Shown one piece after another: positions 1 through 6,600 of a stretch of 11,388 nucleotides of DNA. Every line of letters begins with the position of its first letter. Positions within the stretch are counted from its first letter, which is position 1. The DNA is from Deltaproteobacteria bacterium (GTDB lineage Bacteria; Desulfobacterota; Dissulfuribacteria; Dissulfuribacterales; QOAL01). The position numbers and the translations under genes are program-made. The stretch spans positions 18,626-30,013 of the forward strand of contig JALWJV010000418.1 of assembly GCA_026996955.1 (NCBI GenBank). The letters are read 5' to 3'. The notes under the pieces are model-generated. The model was not told the DNA's origin, ran no database searches, and worked only from the letters and a program-made list of their open reading frames with translations.

Positions 1-881
1 CCAGGCCACTGCAGCTCCCTGATTGCAAGACATCCATCGCCGGTTGCCACATTGATATGGTCTTTTTCAACACTGCAGACAGTCCCTGGCGGATTGCTGC
101 CTGGCTCAACATCGGAAAATGCCGGAGAGTAGAGCCTTAACCTCTGCCCCTTCCACATTGTGTAGGCACCGGGCGCCGGATCCATTGCCCTGATAAGGCA
201 GTGAAGTTCCCTGGCAGGCCTGCTCCAGTCAACATGAGCCATCTCCTTCTTTATGGGAGGTGCCATGGTAACTCCCTCCTCAGGCTGTGGAACAGGCTCA
301 AGCCTGCCCTCAGCAAGCAGGTCAAGGGCATCAATAATCAGCCTGGCACCAAGCTCTGCCATTCGTAAGTACAGGCTTCCAAATGTCTCATCAGGCCCGA
401 TTTCAAGCCCTTCCTGAAGCAGCATGGGGCCTGTATCCATGCCCGCATCCATCTTCATGATGGTGATGCCTGTTTTTTCAAGCCCCTGGATCAGTGCCCA
501 CTGAACAGGGGCAGCTCCCCTCAGGGCAGGCAGCAGGGAACCGTGAATGTTAATCGGCATAATGGCAGGAATATCAAGAAGTTCCTGGGGAAGTATCTGA
601 CCAAATGCTGCAACCACAAGGAGATCAGGGGAGATAGCTCTTATCCTTTCAAGAAATTCAGGCTCCCTCACCCTTTGGGGCTGGATAACATCAAGACCTG
701 CGGTCTGGGCAGCAGCCTTTACAGGGGTTGGCACAAGCTTCCGCCCCCTTCCCTTTGGCCTGTCCGGCTGGCTCACCACCGATGCCACTTCATGACGGCT
801 CTGAATAAGGGCATTAAGGGCTGGCACGGCAAACTCAGGCGTGCCCATAAAGACTATTTTGAATTTTTGTTCCAGGCCCAT
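1..881 (-). CDS. fmt: Methionyl-tRNA formyltransferase, 3' end cut by window edge
   Basis: Transfers a formyl group from 10-formyl-tetrahydrofolate to Met-tRNA(fMet) in the cytoplasm, to start translation. The minus frame is open from 881 to the window edge (about 293 codons). The family is about 310-315 residues, so only some 20 C-terminal residues are missing. Visible landmarks are the N-terminal strand IVFMGTPEFAVPAL (residues 9-22), the loop QPDRPKGRGRKLVPTPVK, the catalytic region NIHGSLLP with N111 and H113, RGAAPVQWA, and MDAGMDTGPM with D149. These match the Asn/His/Asp triad of the family. A C-terminal OB-fold part begins near residue 215. There are two tandem ATGs at 884 and 881. 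GAGGAG (887-892) lies 2 bases from the first and 5 from the second, so I prefer 881. The gene follows def by about a dozen bases, forming the usual def-fmt operon. Identity is very secure. Confidence 0.96.
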   Translation of the reverse strand, partial: MGLEQKFKIVFMGTPEFAVPALNALIQSRHEVASVVSQPDRPKGRGRKLVPTPVKAAAQTAGLDVIQPQRVREPEFLERIRAISPDLLVVAAFGQILPQELLDIPAIMPINIHGSLLPALRGAAPVQWALIQGLEKTGITIMKMDAGMDTGPMLLQEGLEIGPDETFGSLYLRMAELGARLIIDALDLLAEGRLEPVPQPEEGVTMAPPIKKEMAHVDWSRPARELHCLIRAMDPAPGAYTMWKGQRLRLYSPAFSDVEPGSNPPGTVCSVEKDHINVATGDGCLAIRELQWP

Positions 882-893
882 CATTTCTCCTCG

Positions 894-1406
894 TTATCTA
901 CGTGTTTTCCTGGCAGCCTTGGCCTTTGCAAGCTTCTTTCTCACAAGGGCCCTCTTTACAGAACCAAGCCTGTCCACAAAACAGATGCCATTAAGATGGT
1001 CAATTTCATGCTGGAGACACCTTGCCACAATCCCGTCTGCCTCGATTCTCAACTCATTTCCATTACGGTCAAAGCCCTTGACCTCAACCTGTGCCGGCCT
1101 CTTTATGGATGCGGTGATTTCAGGCACACTGAGACAGCCCTCCTCATAGCTCTCCTGGCCCTCAGTGGCGGTGATCACCGGGTTTATCACCACAACAGGA
1201 GATGGCTTTTTTCCCTCCTCCTGGTTACAGTCCATTACAAGGAGACGCTTCAGCTCACCCACCTGATTTGCAGCAAGCCCGATGCCCTTTGCCCGGTACA
1301 TCTGAAGAATCATCTGGTCTATTAATCCCTGAAGCTCCCCGTCAATGCGCTCCACAGGGTCTGCTTTTGTCTTTAGTATTTCATGCGGATAGATTAGAAT
1401 TTCCAT
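894..1406 (-). CDS. def: Peptide deformylase
   Basis: Metalloenzyme that removes the formyl group from the N-terminal methionine of nascent proteins at the ribosome exit. All three family motifs are intact: GIGLAANQVG (41-50), EEGCLSVP (88-95, metal ligand C91) and QHEIDHLNG (132-140, metal ligands H133 and H137, catalytic E134). The length of 170 residues is normal. The last 20 residues (151-170) hold 11 Lys/Arg and resemble the basic C-terminal helix by which E. coli deformylase docks on the ribosome; that role is inferred. The start at 1406 has no recognisable Shine-Dalgarno sequence, but a promoter-like element at 1413-1441 would start transcription at the ATG itself. The gene is first in the def-fmt operon. 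Confidence 0.97.
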   Translation of the reverse strand: MEILIYPHEILKTKADPVERIDGELQGLIDQMILQMYRAKGIGLAANQVGELKRLLVMDCNQEEGKKPSPVVVINPVITATEGQESYEEGCLSVPEITASIKRPAQVEVKGFDRNGNELRIEADGIVARCLQHEIDHLNGICFVDRLGSVKRALVRKKLAKAKAARKTRR

Positions 1407-1412
1407 GAGATG

Positions 1413-1441
1413 ATAATAAGGTTTTCTGGCTTTACAGGCAA
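1413..1441 (-). promoter_or_regulatory. Candidate sigma70 promoter of def-fmt
   Basis: Read on the minus strand, TTGCCT (1441-1436, 4 of 6 to TTGACA) and TATTAT (1418-1413, 5 of 6 to TATAAT) are separated by exactly 17 bases. A start 7 bases past the -10 box would fall at 1406, the A of the def ATG. This fits the lack of a ribosome binding site there. The match is by eye and has not been tested. Confidence 0.45.
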
Positions 1442-1453
1442 GTCTGCCTTAAA
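1431..1453. promoter_or_regulatory. Imperfect inverted repeat in the divergent def / DUF434 intergenic region
   Basis: AGGCA and TGCCT around a 4-base centre are extended by TTTA and TAAA after a single-base bulge, giving a nine-pair dyad in the 71-base gap between the two divergent genes. It covers the -35 box of the candidate def promoter, a position that suits an operator. It could equally be a small RNA hairpin or chance. No regulator gene is adjacent. Confidence 0.25.
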
Positions 1454-1477
1454 GGATCCCAGATTGAGCGTTTCAAA

Positions 1478-2182
1478 ATGCCACAAAATCCCCAGACACC
1501 CACCATCCGGATGGAGCTCTGCGCAAGGGCTGCTGCAGACTACAGGTATCTCCTGTCCCGTAACTACCGGCCTGGACCTGCCTTGGAGTTTATAGGAAAC
1601 CACTTCCAGCTGACCCGAAAAGAACGGGACATGCTATTTCGTGCTGTCTGTTCTCCTGCCCTTGCAGAGTCAAGGAAGGCAAAAACCGTCTCGGTCAACA
1701 GCCTAAAGGGGGCAAGGCTGATTATTGATGGCTATAACTGCTTGATAACCCTTGAAAATGCCATGCACGGAAGGCCCCTGGTACAATCTGATGACGGCTT
1801 TATCCGGGACATGGAGAGGATATTCAGGAAATTTCGTCCCACCAACCACACAAAAACCGCATGGGCACATATCTCAGGCCTGCTTTCAGACTTTCCCCCC
1901 GCATACTGCCTTGTGTTTCTGGATTACAGCATGAAGGCAAGCGGTGAGCTTGCTGCACGTATCAGGCGCTGGCTCAGTGATGCCGGGCACAGGGGAACCT
2001 GCTGCACAGTCAAATGCACTGAAAAAAGGATAGCCAGGCTTAAGGGAATCAAATGCAGTGCCGATTCAGTGATTATAGACAGTGCTGACCAGGTGTTTGA
2101 TCTGTCAAGATTCATTATCATGAACCGGCTTGGCATAAAACCAATACGGCTGCCTGTTGACGAAAGGCACGGGGTCTCATAA
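1478..2182 (+). CDS. DUF434 / DUF5616 domain protein (PIN-like fold suspected)
   Basis: The function is not established. The N-terminal part (about 15-70) has the DUF434 pattern with ARAAADYRYLLSRNYRPGPALEFIGN followed by LTRKERDMLFRAV. The second part (about 78-215) resembles DUF5616: LIIDGYNCLITLE (D84, N87), a strand ending VFLDY (D149) and ADSVIIDSADQVFD (D196, D201). The acidic residues at strand ends after an IDGYN-type start recall PIN/NYN nucleases, so an RNA-related role is possible but inferred. Length is 234 residues with no signal peptide or membrane segment. Cysteines are frequent (C175, C176 and C180 cluster). The start is uncertain: neither 1478 nor the in-frame ATG at 1511 has a clear ribosome binding site, although DUF434 similarity begins near residue 15 and permits both. 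The gene is divergent from def and lies 12 bases before plsC, which suggests cotranscription. Confidence 0.8.
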   Translation: MPQNPQTPTIRMELCARAAADYRYLLSRNYRPGPALEFIGNHFQLTRKERDMLFRAVCSPALAESRKAKTVSVNSLKGARLIIDGYNCLITLENAMHGRPLVQSDDGFIRDMERIFRKFRPTNHTKTAWAHISGLLSDFPPAYCLVFLDYSMKASGELAARIRRWLSDAGHRGTCCTVKCTEKRIARLKGIKCSADSVIIDSADQVFDLSRFIIMNRLGIKPIRLPVDERHGVS

Positions 2183-2194
2183 ATTCACAACATT

Positions 2195-2908
2195 ATGAGA
2201 CGCATTATCACAGCTTTAATATTTCCTGTTGTGTTTCCCCTGTCCTTTCTCTGCTTTGGGTCAGTGGCCGTAGTGGTTTCCATGGCAGGGGGCTCTGGAG
2301 AGACCATTCACTCCATAGCACGCGCCTGGGCCCGGTTTGTTTTTTTCATTCTTGGCATAAAGATTAAAACTTCCGGGCTTGAAAACATACCCAGGGACAG
2401 GCCGGTAATCTTTGCCTGTAACCACGCAAGCCAAATGGATATTCTTGCCCTGTACATTGCCCTGCCTGTGCAGTTCAGGTTTGTGGTAAAGGAAGAGCTG
2501 TTCAAGGTACCTGTGCTGGGGCTTGCCATGAGGTCTGCAGGGTATGTGCCCATAAACCGGTCCGGGGGCAAGGCGGCAATAAAAAGCCTTCAGGAGGCAG
2601 CAAAACGGATAAGAGAGGGGGCATCGGTTGTAATCTTTCCCGAGGGCACAAGAAGCCCGGACGGAAAGCTTGCCCACTTCAAACCAGGAGGCTTTCTGCT
2701 TGCCTCAAAATCCCGCTGTCCCATCGTGCCGGTTGCAATCAAGGGCAGCCATTACGTGCTTCCAAAGGGAAGTTTTGTGTGCAGGCCCGGCCTGATCAGC
2801 ATTCAGGTTGGAAAACCTGTACTCACGGTTAAAGATGACAAACCTGTAAAACGGGACGAACTAATGAAAAACACCTGGCAAGCGGTAAATACAATGCTCA
2901 ATCAATGA
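2195..2908 (+). CDS. plsC: 1-acyl-sn-glycerol-3-phosphate acyltransferase
   Basis: Acylates the sn-2 position of lysophosphatidic acid to give phosphatidic acid, the precursor of membrane phospholipids, at the inner membrane. The LPLAT motifs are all present: NHASQMD (76-82, the H-x4-D catalytic pair H77/D82), GYVPINR (116-122, substrate-binding Arg), FPEGTRS (148-154) and PIVPV (176-180). A hydrophobic N-terminal segment (about 5-30) and a second at about 46-56 anchor the enzyme. Length (237 residues) is typical. The start ATG at 2195 follows the DUF434 stop by 12 bases with no obvious Shine-Dalgarno, so translation may be coupled to the upstream gene. PlsC-like paralogues can have other acyl acceptors, so substrate specificity is an assumption. 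Confidence 0.93.
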   Translation: MRRIITALIFPVVFPLSFLCFGSVAVVVSMAGGSGETIHSIARAWARFVFFILGIKIKTSGLENIPRDRPVIFACNHASQMDILALYIALPVQFRFVVKEELFKVPVLGLAMRSAGYVPINRSGGKAAIKSLQEAAKRIREGASVVIFPEGTRSPDGKLAHFKPGGFLLASKSRCPIVPVAIKGSHYVLPKGSFVCRPGLISIQVGKPVLTVKDDKPVKRDELMKNTWQAVNTMLNQ

Positions 2909-2936
2909 CACACTTGCTAAAGGGCAATACGCCAAC

Positions 2937-2943
2937 AGGAGGT
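2937..2943 (+). promoter_or_regulatory. Strong ribosome binding site fixing the cheX start
   Basis: AGGAGGT lies 7 bases before the ATG at 2951. The longer in-frame GTG start at 2942 overlaps this motif and can be discarded. Confidence 0.85.
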
Positions 2944-2950
2944 GGCTTTA

Positions 2951-3412
2951 ATGGACGCTCAAATAATCAATCCCTTTCTTGAAGCAGCGATCAACGTCCT
3001 CAAGACAATGGCAATGATCGACCCCAAGGCGGGCAAACCATATCTTAAGAAGGAAAGCAAGGCATCAGGAGAGGTATCGGGAATCATTGGAATTACCGGT
3101 GATGCCCAGGGTTCCATGTCCATCTCCTTTGACAAGGAATGTATCTGCGCGGTTGTTACAAACCTGTTTGGCTCAGAGGTTACGGACATCACCGAAGAGG
3201 TGAAGGATGCGGTAGGTGAGATGACCAACATGATCTGCGGGGATGCAAGGCGCAGGCTTGAAGCTGCCGGAATCAGCCTCCAGGCAGGTACCCCTACTGT
3301 GGTAGCAGGGCATGATCACTCAGTAAGCCACATTCATACCGGTCCCTGCCTTGCAATGCCATTTGAAACTCCCAATGGTAACTTTACTGTTGAGGTTGCA
3401 TTTAATGATTAG
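2951..3412 (+). CDS. cheX: CheX-type CheY-phosphate phosphatase family protein
   Basis: Member of the CheC/CheX/FliY family, which dephosphorylates response regulators such as CheY in chemotaxis. The protein has 153 residues from the ATG at 2951. The active helix reads EEVKDAVGEMTNMICGDAR (82-100) and carries the E-x2-N signature as E90 and N93. There is a single such helix, as in CheX, whereas CheC has two. The preceding strand GSMSISF and the later GPCLAMPF fit the fold. Residues 120-131 are histidine-rich (H121, H123, H127, H129); relatives usually have fewer there. No receptor, CheA or CheY is present, so it is an orphan, perhaps working on a distant chemosensory or other two-component system. 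It follows plsC by 42 bases with no visible terminator. Its stop overlaps the stop of the opposing yhcC gene by 4 bases. Confidence 0.88.
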   Translation: MDAQIINPFLEAAINVLKTMAMIDPKAGKPYLKKESKASGEVSGIIGITGDAQGSMSISFDKECICAVVTNLFGSEVTDITEEVKDAVGEMTNMICGDARRRLEAAGISLQAGTPTVVAGHDHSVSHIHTGPCLAMPFETPNGNFTVEVAFND

Positions 3413-4299
3413 GCGGGCTCTGCCTCAAGCAGTGCCTCAATCAGCCTGATGGTATTCTGCTTGTCATAAGACCACTCAGGAAATGCCCTTCCGGCACCTC
3501 TTGGCGGGTCCCCGGTAAGTCGCTGAATTACAGTATCCTCAGGAAGCCGCCTTATTGCTTCTGCAACCAATGATGCATACTCCTGCTGCTCCAGCAGGGG
3601 AAAGGGAGCATCATGGTACATCCTGTGTATCCGAGTCCCCTCCAGAATGTAAAGATTGTGAAATTTAACCCCCTCCACCCCAAGGTCAGCAAGCAGAGAG
3701 ACGGTATTTAACATCTCCTGTCTGTCCTGCCCGGGAAGCCCAAAGATTACGTGGGCACATACAAGCATGCCTGCTGAGCGGGTAAGCTCCACGCACTTCA
3801 CAAAATCTTCCACAGTATGCCCCCTGTTGATACGTTCAAGGGTGCTGTTATCTGCACTCTGAAGCCCGTACTCCATCCAGACCATACGCTCCCCGGCAAG
3901 CTGCCTGACAAGCTCAATCACATCAGGGGTTACACAATCAGGCCTTGTACCGATGGCAATACCCACAACCCCGTCAAAATCAAGGGCATCTCTGTACAAA
4001 GATTCAAGAACCGGCAAGGGGGCATAGGTATTGGAAAAAGACTGGAAGTACGGGAGAAAAAGCCTTGCCTTGTAACGCCTCCGGGCCCATTTTATCCCTT
4101 GCTCCATCTGCTCCCTAATACCCATATTCCGGGCTGCCATGCCGGTGCCCGAGCCCCGGGCGTCACAGTAAATACAGCCCCCATACCCCTTTGTGCCGTC
4201 ACGATTGGGGCAGCCAAGCCCTGCATCAAGAGGGATTTTCTGTACCCTTTGCCCGAATCTCTGTTTCAGATATACATTAAAGGATAGATAGGCAGGCAT
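3409..4299 (-). CDS. yhcC: TIGR01212/YhcC-family radical SAM protein
   Basis: Radical S-adenosylmethionine enzyme of unknown reaction. The cluster-binding cysteines are C30, C42 and C45 in GCPNRDGTKGYGGCIYC, the C-x11-C-x2-C spacing characteristic of TIGR01212 and distinct from the usual C-x3-C-x2-C. Other landmarks are PYFQSFSNTYAP (about 84-95), IAIGTRPDCV, EYGLQSADNSTLERINRGH, FGLPGQ, KFHNLYILEGT and the late RLTGDPPR. The length of 296 residues is normal. I take ATG 4299, with GGAAG 8 bases upstream; an in-frame TTG at 4314 is less likely. The 5' leader contains the palindromic element that separates this gene from tatC 172 bases upstream. The gene ends tail to tail with cheX. Family membership is secure; the substrate is unknown. 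Confidence 0.93.
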   Translation of the reverse strand: MPAYLSFNVYLKQRFGQRVQKIPLDAGLGCPNRDGTKGYGGCIYCDARGSGTGMAARNMGIREQMEQGIKWARRRYKARLFLPYFQSFSNTYAPLPVLESLYRDALDFDGVVGIAIGTRPDCVTPDVIELVRQLAGERMVWMEYGLQSADNSTLERINRGHTVEDFVKCVELTRSAGMLVCAHVIFGLPGQDRQEMLNTVSLLADLGVEGVKFHNLYILEGTRIHRMYHDAPFPLLEQQEYASLVAEAIRRLPEDTVIQRLTGDPPRGAGRAFPEWSYDKQNTIRLIEALLEAEPA

Positions 4300-4313
4300 A
4301 AAAAAGTCTTCCA

Positions 4314-4459
4314 AACTGTTCAGCGTATTTTATGGTAATGAAGGTGGCCAAATGGTCTTGTTTTGGAGTGACTCTGAAGAATTTCGTAGTTTTTCTTGGC
4401 GAAGCGAGCCTTAGAAAAACAAGAAATTATTCATCAGAACGGAAAAACAAGACCATTTG
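4314..4459. repeat. Palindromic dispersed element, copy 1 (MITE- or REP-like)
   Basis: The core runs 4349-4459. Its ends are perfect 16-base inverted repeats, CAAATGGTCTTGTTTT (4349-4364) and its complement (4444-4459). Inside, TTTTTCT-tGGC near 4390-4400 pairs with GCC-TTAGAAAAA near 4408-4419 around a GAAGCGA loop, so most of the element can fold into one long imperfect hairpin. A flank AACTGTTCAGCGTATT (4314-4329) recurs beside the second copy at 11270. There is no coding potential of its own. It fills the gap between tatC and yhcC, where it could terminate, attenuate or protect the transcript. Confidence 0.8.
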
Positions 4460-4471
4460 CCACACTAATAA

Positions 4472-5296
4472 TTACTCAGCAGATTCCCTGCTCTTTCTGC
4501 GCTTTCCTGCAAGCAGCCAGACCAGGAAAGTGCTTAACAGGTACAGAAGCAGTAGCGGTCCTGCCAGAAGCACCTGGTTTATTACATCTGGAGTAGGGGT
4601 AATTATTGCCGCAGCAATAAAGATAATGAGTATGGCATACTTGAAGTTCCTGATCAGCATGGGGGCATCAATAATACCCACAAGCCCCAGAAAAACCATG
4701 AGGATAGGAAGCTCGAAGGCTATCCCAAACCCCAGCAGGAGCTTGATTGTAAGAGAAAAATACTCTCCCATTGAAGGAAGCAGGTCCAGGTTGGAATTGG
4801 CGTATCCGGCAAGAAAATTAAACGCCGCAGGAAACACGATAAAATACCCAAACATGGCACCGCCAACAAAAAAGATTGTAGAAAATATCACAAACGGCAG
4901 TGCCCATCTCTTCTCGTGTTCGTACAGCCCAGGGGCGATAAATGCCCATAGCTGGTACAGGACCACAGGGCTTGCCACAAACAACCCGCAGACCAGGGCA
5001 AGTTTGATATATGTGAAGAATGCCTCGGGATAGGAGGTAAATACGATGGTGGTGCCAGGAGGGAGAATCTGGTCAAGGGGCCTGGCAAGAAAGGAAAAAA
5101 CAGGCTCTATCACCGCATAACACAGGGCAAACCCCACGCCAACGGCAATCAATGACTTGATCAGCCGGTCACGAAGTTCCCGCAGATGCTCCGTAAGGGC
5201 AAGCTCCTGCTGCTCTTCTGCCCCAGGCAGTTCCTTTCGGGAAGTATCTGGTCCCCGCTCCCCGTTTTGCGCCCTTTCTTCCTCAGGTAAATTCAT
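4472..5296 (-). CDS. tatC: Sec-independent protein translocase TatC
   Basis: Inner-membrane receptor of the twin-arginine pathway. It binds twin-arginine signal peptides and, with TatA/TatB, exports folded proteins. After a hydrophilic N-terminal tail of about 33 residues come the signal-peptide-binding motif HLRELRDR (37-44) and six hydrophobic segments, roughly 47-70, 93-117, 131-155, 182-206, 219-234 and 241-262. Conserved FIAPGLYEHEKR (119-130), the intramembrane glutamate E195 in GFGIAFELPIL, and TPTPDVINQ (233-241) are present. The charged tail GKRRKSRESAE is cytoplasmic. Total length is 274 residues. I choose ATG 5296, with AGGTGG 5 bases upstream, over GTG 5311. The start lies inside the last codons of the aminopeptidase gene (14-base overlap), implying translational coupling. 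No tatA or tatB is in the window. Confidence 0.96.
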   Translation of the reverse strand: MNLPEEERAQNGERGPDTSRKELPGAEEQQELALTEHLRELRDRLIKSLIAVGVGFALCYAVIEPVFSFLARPLDQILPPGTTIVFTSYPEAFFTYIKLALVCGLFVASPVVLYQLWAFIAPGLYEHEKRWALPFVIFSTIFFVGGAMFGYFIVFPAAFNFLAGYANSNLDLLPSMGEYFSLTIKLLLGFGIAFELPILMVFLGLVGIIDAPMLIRNFKYAILIIFIAAAIITPTPDVINQVLLAGPLLLLYLLSTFLVWLLAGKRRKSRESAE

Positions 5297-6383
5297 AATA
5301 CCACCTGTCACTGCTCAGAACCTCAAGATGATCTTCCCTGACAAGCCCCATATTTTCAAGTCTTACCCCGCAAACATTTTCCAGGTAGATACCAGGCTCA
5401 ACCGTAACTATCATGCCTGCCTTCAGCGTTTTTCTTGCCCGCGGTGAAAGGGATGGCGCCTCATGCACGGCAAGCCCTACACCGTGACCAAGTGAATGCA
5501 CAAAGTACTTGCCATATCCTGCCTTTTTTATGACCTGCCTTGCAAAACCGTCAGCCTCTTTTCCAGAAATGCCTGCACGGATGGCATCTTGGGCAACGGC
5601 CTGGGCATTCCTGACAGTCATGTACACGTTTTTTATCTGCTCAGAGGCCTCTCCTCCCGGGATTACAGTTCGTGTCATGTCAGAACAGTATCCGTCAACA
5701 ACCGCTCCCATGTCGATTATAACCGTTTCACCGGCATTTATTACCCTGTCTGAAGGGACAGCATGGGGAAGCGCTGCATTTGGACCAGAGGCAACGATTG
5801 GAGGAAACGACGGCCCCTCACTCTTTTCACCAAGAAGCCTTGTTATCTCCCAGGCAACCTCTCTTTCAGTGCATCCCGGCTCAAGGCTCTCCCATATCAC
5901 ATTGAATACATCTTCTGCAACCGCAATCGCACGCCTTATGATCTCAACCTCATAGTCGTGCTTGATTGCCCGCATCTCTTCAATGCGTGGCGGAATTTCA
6001 ACAAATTCAGTGTCAGGAAGCGCCTTTTCCAGCCGTTTTCTTGTGGCACAGGTCATACAGGCGGGTTCATACCCAACCGTTCCGAGGCTGATCTCATCGG
6101 CAAGGCTTCCAAGCAGCGAGGCAATGCCCTTTTTATATATCCTCACCTGCCAACCCGGCGCCTCATCCCTGGCCTGTATTTCATACCTGCCATCAGTAAG
6201 CAGTATCTGCTCATTCCTGGTGACAAGCAGGGCCCCGGCCGACTCCTGCATGCCCATGTCCTCTGCACTGAATCCGCTCAGGTAGCGCCTGTTTTGAGGA
6301 GAGGTAATGAGCATGGCATCCAGCTTTCTGGCAGAAATGATCCTTCGTATGCGTTTCAAAAGATGTTTATAATGAGAATTCAT
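5283..6383 (-). CDS. M24-family Xaa-Pro peptidase (aminopeptidase P / prolidase type)
   Basis: Cytoplasmic metallopeptidase expected to remove residues before proline, or to cleave Xaa-Pro dipeptides. An N-terminal creatinase-like domain (about 5-140, with LITSPQNRRYLSGFS and LLTDGRYEIQA) precedes the pita-bread catalytic domain (about 145-355). All five metal ligands are visible: D224 (VIIDMGA), D235 (CSDMTRT), H300 (SLGHGVG), E329 (VTVEPGIY) and E343 (RLENMG). H207 in LPHAVP and H307 in VHEAP match the substrate-binding histidines. Length is 366 residues. The start at 6383 has AAGGA 8 bases upstream. The frame stays open to 6536, but that extension crosses repeat-like sequence and lacks family similarity. 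The gene is first in a two-gene unit with tatC. The sequence does not separate PepP-like from PepQ-like specificity. Confidence 0.93.
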   Translation of the reverse strand: MNSHYKHLLKRIRRIISARKLDAMLITSPQNRRYLSGFSAEDMGMQESAGALLVTRNEQILLTDGRYEIQARDEAPGWQVRIYKKGIASLLGSLADEISLGTVGYEPACMTCATRKRLEKALPDTEFVEIPPRIEEMRAIKHDYEVEIIRRAIAVAEDVFNVIWESLEPGCTEREVAWEITRLLGEKSEGPSFPPIVASGPNAALPHAVPSDRVINAGETVIIDMGAVVDGYCSDMTRTVIPGGEASEQIKNVYMTVRNAQAVAQDAIRAGISGKEADGFARQVIKKAGYGKYFVHSLGHGVGLAVHEAPSLSPRARKTLKAGMIVTVEPGIYLENVCGVRLENMGLVREDHLEVLSSDRWYYEFT

Positions 6384-6417
6384 AGGGTTATTCCTTAAAA
6401 AATTCAAAAGCTGAACA

Positions 6418-6444
6418 GCGAAGAACGCTAAGGACGCAAAGGAT
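6418..6444. repeat. Three tandem degenerate 9-mers
   Basis: GCGAAGAAC, GCTAAGGAC and GCAAAGGAT follow one another without a gap (consensus GCnAAGrAy). The unit resembles a widely scattered intergenic repeat fragment known from many bacterial genomes. It lies just upstream of the aminopeptidase start and overlaps a CTGTTCAGC 9-mer (minus strand, 6410-6418) shared with the palindromic elements. Confidence 0.5.
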
Positions 6445-6504
6445 TTCGGCATCAGGTTTTCCCTTGGCATCTTGAGCGAAGTGGACGGTGAAGAATCCGG
6501 TCTG

Positions 6505-6532
6505 CTTTCAGCTTCCGACTTTGAGCCTTGAG
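6505..6532. repeat. Four degenerate tandem 7-mers
   Basis: CTTTCAG, CTTCCGA, CTTTGAG and CCTTGAG are in phase, and the last two give an exact TTGAGCC duplication (6521-6534). This is a short, decayed heptanucleotide array of unknown function. Confidence 0.45.
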
Positions 6533-6600
6533 CCAACTTTCATGACAACTAAGGATATATCCAAAATCCCGCCAATGTGCACGAAAAAACAACGGAATCA

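Noticed and set aside
543..1325. 260-codon plus-strand open frame
   Set aside because: It is fully antisense to fmt and def, which carry every family motif. The translation has no recognisable domain and no ribosome binding site.
4332..5033. 233-codon plus-strand open frame starting in the palindromic element
   Set aside because: It is antisense to tatC over most of its length, and its start lies in repeat sequence. This is a shadow frame.
5763..6398. 211-codon plus-strand open frame
   Set aside because: It is antisense to the aminopeptidase gene, which has all five metal ligands in frame.
6418..6534. CRISPR-like array
   Set aside because: The repeats are 7-9 bases, contiguous and degenerate, without unique spacers. 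No cas genes are present.
6384..6536. N-terminal extension of the aminopeptidase frame
   Set aside because: It translates degenerate intergenic repeats and has no family similarity. ATG 6383 has a good ribosome binding site.
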